Source: AWTP1-13 sp050248715
GTDB lineage: Bacteria > Pseudomonadota > Alphaproteobacteria > Rhizobiales > Hyphomicrobiaceae
Direction of reading: 5' to 3'
DNA length: 64,000 nucleotides
Assembly (NCBI GenBank): GCA_050248715.1
Contig: JBFWRV010000020.1
Coordinates: 25,988 to 89,987 of the forward strand
In this document: piece after piece, positions 1 to 8,410 of the stretch
Layout of the letters: each line of letters opens with the position of its first letter
Numbering within the stretch: the first letter of the stretch is position 1
Position numbers and translations under genes: made by a program
The notes under the pieces: generated by a model
Told to the model about the DNA's origin: nothing
Database searches by the model: none
The model's input: the letters and a program-made list of their open reading frames with translations, nothing else

Positions 1-965
1 TCAGAGAGCAGTTTGTAGTTGATGGAATTCCCGATATCCGCCGCGATGTTGCTGCGCACCATCCCGAGGGCAAACATCTCCTCCGCCATGCGATAGAACA
101 TTGTCGCGTCCATCTCCACGCGGGGGTCGCAGTTGTCAATCGCCGCATTCAGGATTTCGGCCGGATGTCCGACGCGGTTCGTCACGATTGTCATGTACTT
201 GGCGCGATCGGCGCGGACGGCCGCGATGGTCTTGATGTTGGCCGCGATCAGGTCCTTGATGACGCCAGGCTCCTCGTCAATCATCTTCTGCGTGACGAAC
301 AAGGAACTGTGCGTCTTCCAGGTGAGGTCGAAGAAACGCTTTAGCTCGAGCTTCTGCAAACCCGGCTTGGAGGCCGCGATCGACACGAACGGTTCCCACA
401 ACTGGCCGGCATCGGCTTCGCCTCGCTCCAGCATCAGGTTGAACCCGGCTGGCTGGCCGATATCAAGTATCTCCACGTCCTTGAGGGGATCGATGCCGAC
501 CGATTTCAGAGCGATCTGCAGCATCACGTGGGAGCTGGTTAGCTTCTTGGTGACGAGCTTCTTACCCTTGAGGTCCTCGAGGACCTTGATCCGATCCTGC
601 CGCGCGACGATCGCTTGGCCTTTGCCCGCGACACCGCAGACGGGTACCAGCTTGGCGCCTTCGGCGCGTGCCGTCACAAGATAGCTGTTGGCCGTGCTCA
701 TGACATCGCACATGCCGTTCATCATTGCGGCGAGAATGCTGGTCCCTGCTGCGCCGAAGTTGAACTGCTTGATTGCATACTGCGCGCCGATGAACTCAGG
801 AAAGGCGTAGACCGGCATCTCGTGGATGGCGGTTGTGTCGGCGATGCGCAACTCACGCTTGGTCTGGGCTTTCGCCAGGTAGGGTGCAGCGATGCTTGCC
901 GCGACGAACCCGGATACGCCCTTGAGAGCACGCCTCCTCGAAACTCCAGAAACTGCTGACTTCAT
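1..965 (-). CDS. ABC transporter substrate-binding protein, NMT1/SsuA type (C-terminus off the left edge)
   Basis: Periplasmic receptor of an ABC importer. The reading frame opens at ATG 965 and has no stop before base 1, so about 321 residues are visible and the C-terminus is missing. The N-terminus carries a twin-arginine-like motif (SRRRALKG, residues 9-16), a hydrophobic stretch and an Ala-x-Ala type cleavage region near residue 33. The mature part has the sequence style of NMT1/TauA/SsuA receptors (a region with TSILAAMMNGMCDVM, then GQPAGFNLMLERGEADAGQLWEP). It is the last visible gene of a minus-strand operon led by the GntR gene at 2830-3564. The permease and ATPase are not in the window. 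The ligand cannot be read from the sequence. Confidence 0.85.
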   Translation of the reverse strand, partial: MKSAVSGVSRRRALKGVSGFVAASIAAPYLAKAQTKRELRIADTTAIHEMPVYAFPEFIGAQYAIKQFNFGAAGTSILAAMMNGMCDVMSTANSYLVTARAEGAKLVPVCGVAGKGQAIVARQDRIKVLEDLKGKKLVTKKLTSSHVMLQIALKSVGIDPLKDVEILDIGQPAGFNLMLERGEADAGQLWEPFVSIAASKPGLQKLELKRFFDLTWKTHSSLFVTQKMIDEEPGVIKDLIAANIKTIAAVRADRAKYMTIVTNRVGHPAEILNAAIDNCDPRVEMDATMFYRMAEEMFALGMVRSNIAADIGNSINYKLLS

Positions 966-996
966 CACTCTCTCCCTAAGACCGATGCTTATGTTG

Positions 997-1980
997 CTAT
1001 GAGCCGTCGACGACGCGTCCACCACGCACGCGGCCCTCCTCTGCGAGCCGGCGAGGCAGGGATTGCGGTGCAGCGTCGTAGTCGATCGGCGTCGTGAGCC
1101 ATCCGGCTCGACGCTTGGACCAGTAGAGCTCATCAAGACGGCGCGTCACCGGCCCCGGTTGGCCGGAGGCGATCGAGGTGCCGTCGACCGTGGTGATGCT
1201 GATGACGCCCCCACCGGTGGTGGAGATGAAAACCTCGTCCGCCGACCGCAGCATCTCCGACGATACGGACTGCTTTCGGATGACGAGGTTCGTCTCGGCC
1301 GCGAGCTTGAATACGGTGTCGCGCGTCATGCCGTCGAGGCACACATCCTCTGGCGGCGTGGCCACGATGCTGCCGTTGACGGCGAAGATGTTGAAGCCGG
1401 GCCCCTCCGCAACATTGCCGTTGCGGTCGACTACCACGCACGTGTCCGCGCCTCGATCGTAGCCCTCCAACAGCGCCATCTGAAAATCCAGCCAGTGATA
1501 GTGCTTTATTCTGGGGTCGACCGTTTCTTTGGGCACGCGCTGAATGCCGGAAACGTGCAGCGAAAGCCCCCGCTGCTTCTGCTCAGGTCTGGCGATCCAC
1601 ACGTAGGGCAGGCAGAACATCCAGAACTGGTTCTTCGCGAGACGCACATCGCGACTACCGATCGGCGCGCGCCCGCGCGTTATCAGCATCTGAACATAGG
1701 CCTCCCTGAAGCCCGTGCGCCGAACGGCTTCCGCCAGGATTGCGCGTACCTCCTCCCGAGCGTACGGGTTCACCAGCCGCAGGTGGCTGGTGTTGCGCTC
1801 GAACCGGTCGAGATGGTCTTCCAGCCTGAAGAAGCGTCCATGAAAGACAGACACCGTATCCTGCACGGCATCGGAGCGCAGGAACCCCCAATCGAGGAGG
1901 GGAATGCGTGCCTCCTCCACAGGCACGAACCGCCCCTCGCAGAGGGCTATACCGGCACCAAAGGGACCCTTGCTGGCCAT
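997..1980 (-). CDS. Class IV aminotransferase (BCAT / D-amino acid transaminase family)
   Basis: PLP-dependent aminotransferase of 327 residues, the usual family length. The Schiff-base lysine is K159 in the RIKHYHW segment. The family glutamate lies in EGPGFNIF (192-199) and the cofactor-phosphate loop in LDGMTRD (215-221), followed by a TTGGG loop. It could act on branched-chain amino acids, D-amino acids or an (R)-amine; the fold does not decide. It lies 31 bp upstream of the receptor gene and 19 bp downstream of the metallohydrolase on the same strand, so one operon is likely, and a role in converting the imported amino compound is a reasonable inference. Confidence 0.88.
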   Translation of the reverse strand: MASKGPFGAGIALCEGRFVPVEEARIPLLDWGFLRSDAVQDTVSVFHGRFFRLEDHLDRFERNTSHLRLVNPYAREEVRAILAEAVRRTGFREAYVQMLITRGRAPIGSRDVRLAKNQFWMFCLPYVWIARPEQKQRGLSLHVSGIQRVPKETVDPRIKHYHWLDFQMALLEGYDRGADTCVVVDRNGNVAEGPGFNIFAVNGSIVATPPEDVCLDGMTRDTVFKLAAETNLVIRKQSVSSEMLRSADEVFISTTGGGVISITTVDGTSIASGQPGPVTRRLDELYWSKRRAGWLTTPIDYDAAPQSLPRRLAEEGRVRGGRVVDGS

Positions 1981-1999
1981 TTTCGCGGCTTCCAGGTCG

Positions 2000-2761
2000 C
2001 TAGGCTTGCGCCTTCTCCGGCTGCTTCTCCCAGATGTGGCTGCCGCCGGGCTGCAGCAGGATCGTCTTGATGTGCGGCGCGCGCTTCCTGATTTCGTCAG
2101 CGAGCTCCTGCCCCTCGTTGAAGCGGTAGTGCATCGGGAAGACGATCTTCACTCCCAGCCAGTTTGCGACCATCGCCGCTTCATCGGGGTACAGCTCGGT
2201 GAAAGACTGGCCGAGCACGTTGACGCCGCCGACGCCGAGCATGGCCACGTCGGGCTTGTAGAGTTCCCCGAACAGCTTGTGATCCGAGGTGATCGAGGTG
2301 TCGCCGCCGAAGAACATGCGTTCGCCGGACGGCGCCGTGATCAGGTAGCTCAGCGGTTGCGAGTTGATGAACTGGTTCTCGCCGAGCTGCGAGAACGACA
2401 AGTGCGTCGCCGGCAGCGCCTTGACCTTGATGTCGCCGATCTTGAACTGCACGCCCGAGACCATGAACAGGATGCGCTCCGGCTCGATGCCCGCCGCCAG
2501 CGCCTTGAACCTCGTCGACATATCGCAGACGAGCTTTGCCTTGCTGCGCTTCATGATGTCGAAGGCTTGGCCCACGTGATCGGCGGCCACGTGCGACACC
2601 ATTACGAGGTCGACGGTGTCGAACTCCTTGATATCGACGGGGCTGGGCGGCACGTCCTCGGAGGGGCGACCATGCAGCATGGGATCGAGGATGATTCGGA
2701 AGCCATTGCCCATGGTGACTTCGAATGCAGTCCAGCCGAGATACCTGAACTTGATCGGCAT
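2000..2761 (-). CDS. UPF0173-type metal-dependent hydrolase (MBL fold)
   Basis: Metallo-beta-lactamase-fold protein of 253 residues, the expected length for UPF0173. Likely metal ligands are H57, D61 and H62 (SHVAADH), H120 (PATH), D154 (GGDTSI) and H211 (PMHY). The second histidine of the usual HxHxDH is replaced by Ala, an unusual first motif (SHVAADH rather than THGHGDH). ATG 2761 is chosen over longer in-frame starts because a purine-rich GGCAGGGAGA sits just upstream and the homology starts there (MPIKFRYLGW). It is the second gene of the GntR operon. Substrates of this family are largely unassigned. Confidence 0.85.
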   Translation of the reverse strand: MPIKFRYLGWTAFEVTMGNGFRIILDPMLHGRPSEDVPPSPVDIKEFDTVDLVMVSHVAADHVGQAFDIMKRSKAKLVCDMSTRFKALAAGIEPERILFMVSGVQFKIGDIKVKALPATHLSFSQLGENQFINSQPLSYLITAPSGERMFFGGDTSITSDHKLFGELYKPDVAMLGVGGVNVLGQSFTELYPDEAAMVANWLGVKIVFPMHYRFNEGQELADEIRKRAPHIKTILLQPGGSHIWEKQPEKAQA

Positions 2762-2829
2762 CCTATTCTCTCCCTGCCTATCTCTGATTTGATTTTCCAA
2801 TCTTTCCGAATCCGGCTCGTGACTTCTGC

Positions 2830-3564
2830 TTACGCCGCAACTTTCTTCTCGTTGCGCGGGTGGTCCTGCGCCCCCGCTCTGGAGCTGTCGTTGGCCGGGC
2901 CCGCTGGCATTCGCTTTATGAGCGCGCAACGCGAAAGCGCGTCCAACGCTCGTTTCTCGACGTTGGCAAGGTGCGCGAGCAGGTGGCGCACCGCGCCGGC
3001 GCCGTCGCGGCGACATATTGCATCGAGGATGTTCAAGTGATCGCAAAGACCCGGCTCGGGGTCGGCCGGAGTGCGGATGTTGAGGCGTACGAGGCGGAGG
3101 CGATCCTGCTGTACACGATAGAAATCGCGCACGAGACTGTTGCCTAGCGCATCAATCGCCAACTCGTGAAGGCGCTGGTCGATCAGGAACGTCTCGCCGG
3201 AGAGCGGGCTTATCTTGCCTAGTTGCTGCTTGCGCAACACTTCCTTTGTTGCGCGTCGCAACTCCTTCAGCGCGCCCAGATCGCGACCCCTTGCGAGCGC
3301 CCTGATGCCGGGCGGCTCGAGCAGCCGCCGCACCCCGAAGAGATCACGCACCATCGCTTCGCTGACCGTAGCGATTTGGATACCGCGCTGCGGGAAGATC
3401 TCCACCAAGCCCTCGGCCTGCAGCTGGAGCATCGCCTCGCGCACGGGCCCCAGCGGAATTCCGATCATCTCCGAAATCTGCCGCTGGGTGACGAATTGAC
3501 CGGAGACGAGGTCGAGTTCGAAGAGGCGCCGTTTGATCAACTGATAGGCGTCATCCTTGAGCAC
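2830..3564 (-). CDS. GntR-family transcriptional regulator, FCD (FadR-like) subgroup
   Basis: Transcription factor of 244 residues with an N-terminal winged helix (about residues 5-65: TQRQISEMIGIPLGPVREAM, then EGLVEIFPQRGIQI) and an all-helical FCD ligand domain (about 75-220) with the RLHELAIDALGN segment typical of metal-binding FCD domains. GTG 3564 is chosen as start because GAGGA lies five to nine bases upstream and the length then matches FCD regulators; the open frame continues upstream without homology. It is the first gene of the minus-strand operon down to base 1 and probably controls it through the palindrome at 3589-3604, with the imported compound or a product as effector. Confidence 0.88.
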   Translation of the reverse strand: MLKDDAYQLIKRRLFELDLVSGQFVTQRQISEMIGIPLGPVREAMLQLQAEGLVEIFPQRGIQIATVSEAMVRDLFGVRRLLEPPGIRALARGRDLGALKELRRATKEVLRKQQLGKISPLSGETFLIDQRLHELAIDALGNSLVRDFYRVQQDRLRLVRLNIRTPADPEPGLCDHLNILDAICRRDGAGAVRHLLAHLANVEKRALDALSRCALIKRMPAGPANDSSRAGAQDHPRNEKKVAA

Positions 3565-3583
3565 GGCTTCCTCGCCAGCTGAC

Positions 3584-3628
3584 CTGTCAACTAATTTATT
3601 AGTTAGTAAGACATATCTCCTGTCAACT
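3584..3628. promoter_or_regulatory. Probable GntR operator/promoter region
   Basis: An AT-rich block directly upstream of the GntR start contains a perfect inverted repeat AACTAAT-TT-ATTAGTT (3589-3604) and two direct copies of CTGTCAACT (3584-3592 and 3620-3628). GntR/FCD proteins bind short palindromes of this size in their own promoters, so autoregulation is the simplest reading. Binding is inferred from position only. Confidence 0.5.
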
Positions 3629-3793
3629 GAAATCCTGATTGCTCCGGTGTGTCTGCGCTGTCCTGCCGCAAACGCTTGCCATCGCCCGCTTGCCTGCCCT
3701 CGCTTCTGCCCGGCGAGCGGGTTTCCTTCTTCCCAACGTTTGCAACAGCCCCAACGTGCGCGATCGGTCTCACCCTTTGCTAAGGACGGCGCG

Positions 3794-3837
3794 TCACAAC
3801 TGGGCACACCTCTAAAGAGGTGTGTGCCCGGTTGTGA
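3794..3837. repeat. Long imperfect inverted repeat (hairpin)
   Basis: TCACAACTGGGCACACCTCT pairs with the bases ending in GGTTGTGA across an AAA loop. The arms are about 20 bp with one G-T wobble and one two-base bulge. It sits 13 bases beyond the stop of the RepA-like remnant on the minus strand. It has no T-run, so a classic terminator is unlikely; a terminal repeat or recombination site of the old element, or its transcription end, are options. Direct copies of TTGTGATC overlap its right side. Confidence 0.55.
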
Positions 3838-3849
3838 TCTTGTGATCGG

Positions 3850-4205
3850 TCATGCGAGCCATGCCAGAGGTTCCCAGAAACCGACACGGCCCTTGGCTAT
3901 CAGCCCTTCCGCGGCGCGCTTGAACGCCTGGTTCTTGACGCGCCGCGCCTCGCTGTCGGAGATGCCATGGCGGCGCGCGTAATCGAGCCACTGCTCGCGG
4001 GTCACTACGCGCACCTCTTCGCCTTGCGGGACATGAGTTAAGGCCGGTGGCTTCACGCCAACCTCGGCAATTGCGTACTGCAACGCCAGCAGCGCGATCT
4101 GCTCGCTGTTGCTGAGCTTCGGCGGTCTCTCATGCTTGGTTGCCGCGCTGATCTCGACCGGCACCACAACGCAGGACGTGATCTCCTCGCTGTCCTCGTT
4201 GGCGC
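3850..4205 (-). pseudogene. C-terminal remnant of a RepA-like AAA ATPase/primase from an integrative element
   Basis: About 118 residues read from near 4205 to the stop at 3850. They include KLSNSEQIALLALQYAIAEV, then VRVVTREQWLDYARRHGISD, then RRVKNQAFKRAAEGLIAKG and a WEPLAWL ending. This is the pattern seen at the C-terminus of RepA-like ATPases encoded by alphaproteobacterial plasmids and integrative elements (recognised from memory, no search run). The Walker-containing ATPase part is absent: the frame runs into an antisense HlyD fragment near 4205-4215. The open frame extends upstream to 4278 but that part is only the complement of the HlyD fragment. Confidence 0.6.
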
Positions 4206-4212
4206 CTACTAC

Positions 4213-4683
4213 CAAGCTCTCACCCGGACGGCTGTGCGCGCCCCCCGCCGCGGCATCGTGCAGGCGCTCAAAGTACACGCCATCGGTGCCGTCGTGCGGC
4301 CGGGGGACATACTCGCCGAGGTCGTGCCCCTAGGTGACGGCCTCATCCTGGCGGCGCGAGTATCGCCCCTCGACATAAAAAGTGTGAGCGGCGGATCCAA
4401 GGCCGAGGTGCGATTCCCAGCATTCTCCTCGATCCAGCGCGCGGCAATCTTCGGCAAGATCGAGAGCATCTCGGCTGACTCGTTGACCGATGAGGCAACG
4501 CGGGAGCCTTACTATCTCGCGCGCGTCCTCATCGACAAGCACACAATTGCGCCCGAGCTGTTGCAGCAGCTCGTGCCCGGCATGCCCGCCAACCTGCTGA
4601 TCTCGACTGGCGAGCGCACGCTCCTTCAGTACCTGCTCGGACCGTTGCGGGATGCGCTTGCCCAAACCATGCGAGAAAAGTGA
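4213..4683 (+). pseudogene. C-terminal remnant of an HlyD-family type I secretion adaptor
   Basis: About 155 residues match the C-terminal third of membrane-fusion proteins of type I secretion: the lipoyl-like half (AVRAPRRGIVQALKVHAIG, then VVRPGDILAEVVPL), the beta-barrel (ARVSPLDIKSV, then KAEVRFPAFSS) and the terminal VPGMPANLLISTGERTLLQY followed by a second membrane-proximal segment. The N-terminal membrane anchor and coiled coil are missing. The frame opens upstream at 4132 but bases before about 4213 belong to the RepA remnant on the other strand, so this is a fragment joined at a deletion or insertion junction. No ABC or TolC partner is nearby. Confidence 0.65.
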
Positions 4684-5263
4684 CGGTGGAAAAGCTGCGG
4701 GCTCACTATCCCGCCAACGGGGCCACGAGGTGATTGGGTTGCGGTCGCGTGCTGCAGCGCATGCGTCCCGAAGCGGCAGATTCTGTGTCGCGTCTTTCCG
4801 ATGTCGGTGTAAAGCAGACGATGTCGCCACATGTCGTGAAGGCGTGCTCTTGGCCGGTAAATGCCCGCGAAAGTATGTAAATGTTCGCAGCAGACGTTCT
4901 GGTCAACCGCCACGCCATGGAGGCGCCCTCGCTGCCCTCGCCGATGTTTTTGCTCCACGCGACCGGTTGCCCTGCTGCGCACAGGCTTCCCACCTTGTTG
5001 GCCCACCGCTGAACGACAACAAGCATTCTGACAACGCCCGATGTTGGTACGGCGCGAAAGTGTCCGCCGCCGCGGCGATTTTGTCCGAAATCGGAGGTTA
5101 ACAGACGTGCTCCTTGCGGAGTTACGAGGACCATAGTTGACCCGAAACCGACTCCGACTGTGCATCGCAGCAGACGACACGAAGCTGAATATGTTTGGGA
5201 CCGCTATTCGATGCCCCTGTTGGCCACACTTGCGGCACCCGCAGGGCTTCGTCCCAAACCCGT
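4684..5263. other. Non-coding stretch, probably degenerate mobile DNA
   Basis: Open frames here have no recognisable domain, lack convincing ribosome sites and change frame repeatedly. It follows two gene fragments, so it is most likely decayed insertion material. A 9-bp inverted repeat (GTTTGGGAC at 5193-5201, GTCCCAAAC at 5251-5259) lies just beyond the stop of the propeller gene and may help end its transcript. Confidence 0.4.
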
Positions 5264-7390
5264 TCACGGCTGCCGCGGCGGGCCGATTAGCGGCGTGCGA
5301 ACGGGCTTTGCCAAACCAAAAAAGACGACTGTGCCGTTGCCGCCGAAGCGAGTGGAAAGCGCCGGCTCCGGAACCTTCTTGAAGCCCGCGTCCGGTCGAT
5401 CCCAGTTGTTCGCCACCCACACGTCGCCGGCGGGACCAATGGCAACGTCCGTGGTGATTTGCACTCCGCCGATATAGCCGCCGGGCGGTGAGATCGGGTC
5501 GCCAGTCTTCATGCCGGGCGGGCAGGCTTCGGGACGCGCGCCGCAAAGGTGCGTGACCGAGCGGCCAAGCGCATTGGCCACCCACACGTTGTCGTCGCCG
5601 TCAATGGCAATGCCCCAGGGCGCATTGATGCTCTTGCCGCCGTCAAACGGCGGCAGGACCGTGCCGTCCGGCCGCACCATAGAGACGTCCCCGCCGGGAT
5701 ACTCGGACGCTATGTTAAACAGGTCGACCCACGCTTGAGCTTCGTCGTCGGCCTCTGATGCCGAGCCCAAGCCTAAGCGGCTTTCAAGCTTCGATCTCAG
5801 CATGTTCTCGATCAACGCTAGCTTCTCCCTCGCCCCGGGATGGCCGAGGGCATTGGCGACCCATGCGTTGCCGAGGCTGTCGATGGCCACGCCGCGCGGG
5901 ACGAAGCCGACCTTGATCTGTTCGGCTTTGCCGGGGTCGTTTGCCGGGAAGCGCGTCACCGTGTTGCTGGTATTGGTGACCCAGATTCGATCCTGCTGAT
6001 CAACGGCGAGATGGAAGGGCCCCTTGACCTGGAGCGTCCCGTCCACGGGCTTGCCGTTCACGGTGCGGCCCAGGATGCGCCCCTTCATGGCGTCTCCCTT
6101 CGGCAGATGGACGATCTGGTTCTTTCCATTGTCGAGCGCCCAGACGTCGCCACTCGGCGTGGTGATGATGCCCTGCATCGCACCCAGTTGTCCGTCGAAG
6201 CTGTAGCCGCTCTCGGGTGAAAGCGGTTTGCCCGTTTTGCGGTCGAACACGGAAATGTTCCTGGCGATCAAGCTCGTGGCCCACACCCGGTCATCGGCGC
6301 CGATGGCGATGCCGAAGCCGGGGCCGTCGATGCCGCCGCCGCGATACCCGACCGTCATCGGCGAGAGGGGCCTGCCATTCGGCGCGATCTTTGAGAGGCC
6401 GCCGCCAAACTGGTCCCAGATCGTGGACTGCGCGGCAACGAGGAAGTTGTTGTCCGACCACATGTTGCCCTCGCCATCAATAGCGATCCCACCCAGCGAG
6501 TTCATCCCGCCGCCGGCATAGACAAGCGAAAGGGTCCACGCACTCGGCGCGAAGCTGAGATAAGGGATGAAGGGCACAGCGCGCCACTTCTTCCCCGCGG
6601 GGACGGGATAGAACACGTCAAGCAGCGCAAAGAGCTTCTCTGCCTGATGCGACGGGTTGCGCGCGATATTCTGCGCCGCCGCCAGCGTGTCCGTTGGGGC
6701 CTTGCCGCCCGGAGGTGCGGCGGCTGCAAACAACTTGTTGCACGCGTCGTCGTGGACGCGCGTGATACAGCCCGTCAGCAAAATCGCCAGAGTATTGAAT
6801 GTCGCCAGAGTTGTTGTCTGCGAACTGTTGAGCGGATCTTGAATTACCGGCCCTAGTCCGCCGGTTTCGAGGTCCACCAAGTTGGGCACGTTACCAGCGG
6901 CGATGCGCAGGCCCAGCGCATTGCCACTGAATGCCATGCCGTTCAGAAACTGTGCGCCCGTCCATGCGGAAGCCACGGACGTGAGTTCATTGATAGTCAC
7001 GCGCTCCGGCAGCGTTGTCCCCAATGTGGCCATCAACGTGATCGCGGGATTCGGTCCTTTGTCACCGCCCACCTTTGGCTCTCCACCCTTGGCGATGAGG
7101 TAGAGCACACCGGCGTCACCCCTTCCGCCAGCGCTCGCCAAGTCAAAGCTGCCGTCCCCCCTCGTTTGTGCCTCGGCGAGTTTTTGAGGGGCACCCGGCC
7201 CAGCCGCCCAAAGAGTAACAGTAGCCTTGACGATGGGGCCACCACCGCCCTCTACTTTGCCTGCGATGTTGTCTGGTGAAGCGACGCGCTGTTGCGCCTG
7301 AGCACCTATCACCGTCAGTGCCAACAACATGCACCCCAAGAGCATCCGATGCGACGCCGCGCTTGCCTTCAGCTTTAGTGGCTTATGCAT
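5264..7390 (-). CDS. Secreted NHL/SMP-30-like beta-propeller protein with N-terminal regulatory-like domain
   Basis: 708-residue exported protein. A Sec signal peptide covers residues 1-32 (hydrophobic LLGCMLLALTVIGA, cleavage after AQA). Residues about 40-105 resemble a carboxypeptidase-regulatory/transthyretin-like beta sandwich (GKVEGGGGPIVKATVTLW, then DGSFDLA). From about residue 290 on there are at least six blades with the recurring pattern GIAIDGxxNxWV (GGIAIDGEGNMWS, GVAIDSLGNAWVAN, GIAIDGDDNVWVAN, DVAIGPAGDVWVAN), the hallmark of NHL/virginiamycin-lyase-like propellers. The function is unknown; extracytoplasmic binding or a lyase-type reaction are possible. It stands alone between mobile-element debris on both sides. 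Confidence 0.8.
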   Translation of the reverse strand: MHKPLKLKASAASHRMLLGCMLLALTVIGAQAQQRVASPDNIAGKVEGGGGPIVKATVTLWAAGPGAPQKLAEAQTRGDGSFDLASAGGRGDAGVLYLIAKGGEPKVGGDKGPNPAITLMATLGTTLPERVTINELTSVASAWTGAQFLNGMAFSGNALGLRIAAGNVPNLVDLETGGLGPVIQDPLNSSQTTTLATFNTLAILLTGCITRVHDDACNKLFAAAAPPGGKAPTDTLAAAQNIARNPSHQAEKLFALLDVFYPVPAGKKWRAVPFIPYLSFAPSAWTLSLVYAGGGMNSLGGIAIDGEGNMWSDNNFLVAAQSTIWDQFGGGLSKIAPNGRPLSPMTVGYRGGGIDGPGFGIAIGADDRVWATSLIARNISVFDRKTGKPLSPESGYSFDGQLGAMQGIITTPSGDVWALDNGKNQIVHLPKGDAMKGRILGRTVNGKPVDGTLQVKGPFHLAVDQQDRIWVTNTSNTVTRFPANDPGKAEQIKVGFVPRGVAIDSLGNAWVANALGHPGAREKLALIENMLRSKLESRLGLGSASEADDEAQAWVDLFNIASEYPGGDVSMVRPDGTVLPPFDGGKSINAPWGIAIDGDDNVWVANALGRSVTHLCGARPEACPPGMKTGDPISPPGGYIGGVQITTDVAIGPAGDVWVANNWDRPDAGFKKVPEPALSTRFGGNGTVVFFGLAKPVRTPLIGPPRQP

Positions 7391-7742
7391 TGCTTAGTTC
7401 CTCTGCGGCCGTCGCCCGCCGATGCTTGTTGTGCCTGCGCAGGATCTTTGCCGCCGAGACCCGCGGTGGTGAGGCGGCACCACCAGCACTGTCAGCGACC
7501 AAGCCTGGGCTTGAAATTGGGAGGAACCCTGAGAGTGCCGGGTTACATCACCCAAGTCGATGGTTTCTAGCTACTGTTCACCGAACTTGCTGCTTTGTAC
7601 GAGTCAGGATCTGGCACTTCTGCGACATCGCGAACGGCCGCGCTCACATCCGATCATTGGACATGAATGGACCAAAGATCCGACGCGATCTGGGGTTTTC
7701 CAGTCCGTACTTCAGTGCCGCCACTTTATGGTTCTCGACCTA
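7391..7742. other. Intergenic region upstream of the propeller gene
   Basis: About 350 bases without a supported gene. It must contain the promoter of the minus-strand propeller gene, but no clear -35/-10 pair stands out. Its right end carries CTAG (7740-7743), which fits the YTAR target preference of IS5-type elements, directly before the IS remnant. Confidence 0.4.
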
Positions 7743-8410
7743 GGGAACCTCTGAACAAGTCCGAGGATTCCCAAGAGCGACGAAGCAGTCCACCGTGATC
7801 GCGGCCAAGGGCAGCGGTTCGGGGGCAAATGCGGCAGATGACATTTGCGGCAGTGGGGGCTGGGTTCGGGGGCTATGCCAAGACGACGCGGCGCGCGGCG
7901 TTCCTGGCCGAGATGGACAAGATCGTTCCCTGGGCCGAGTTGCGCGCCTCGATCGAGCCCTATTATCCCAAGGCCGGGAACGGGCGCCCACCGATCCCGC
8001 TGGAGCGGATGCTGCGCATCCACTTTCTGCAGCACTGGTTCAATCTGTCCGATCCGGCAGCGGAGGAAGCGCTCTATGAATCGCCGGCGATGCGCGCCTT
8101 TGCCGCATGCGATCGGCGTGCTCAAGCGCGTGTTCGGCTTCGTCAAGGTACGCTATCGCGGGCTCGCCAAGAATGCCTGCCGTCTGCTCGTCGCCTGCGC
8201 CCTGGCCAACCTGTTCATGGTGCGGCGTCGGCTGCTGCGCCTGGCCGGCGATTGGTGAAGTCCTGCGCACGAGGGGCGTGCGCGCGAATGACATGCCCCT
8301 TGCCGCGATAGGCCTGATCGCCCCACACACGCCTTTCCTCGCCGCGCAGCAGATCGCCCAGCACCGCGCCGTCGTGGCGGGAAGACGCCTACGCGCCAAG
8401 CTCTTGTTCA
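7743..8410 (+). mobile_element. IS5-family insertion sequence remnant with an inverted internal segment
   Basis: The left end starts after CTAG with GGGAACCTCTGAACAAG, an IS5-type terminal repeat. The right end retains only the inner part of the inverted repeat (CTTGTTCA, 8402-8409). Inside, the plus strand encodes the transposase N-terminus (7829-8104) joined to its C-terminus (about 8106-8258), while the missing middle is found on the opposite strand at about 8245-8385 (VLGDLLRGEERRVWGDQAYR, then GKGHVIRAHAPRAQDFTN). The element is therefore internally deleted and rearranged and cannot make a transposase. Its right edge coincides with the stop codon of the amidohydrolase gene at 8408. Confidence 0.8.
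7829..8258 (+). pseudogene. IS5-family transposase, N- and C-terminal parts fused out of frame
   Basis: Residues 1-92 (start MRQMTFAAVG, with KAGNGRPPIPLERMLRIHFL and a WFNLSDPAAEEALYES motif) match the N-terminus of IS5 transposases. At 8104-8106 the frame jumps to the C-terminal segment (HAIGVLKRVFGFVKVRYRGL, then KNACRLLVACALANLFMVRRRLL). Roughly 200 central residues with most of the DDE catalytic triad are absent from this strand; a piece of that middle lies inverted just downstream. It is not functional. Confidence 0.8.

Noticed and set aside
4706..5134. Possible transposon-derived reading frame after the HlyD remnant
   Set aside because: A stretch resembles sequence often seen near IS21-type transposases, but the similarity is too short and degenerate to name.
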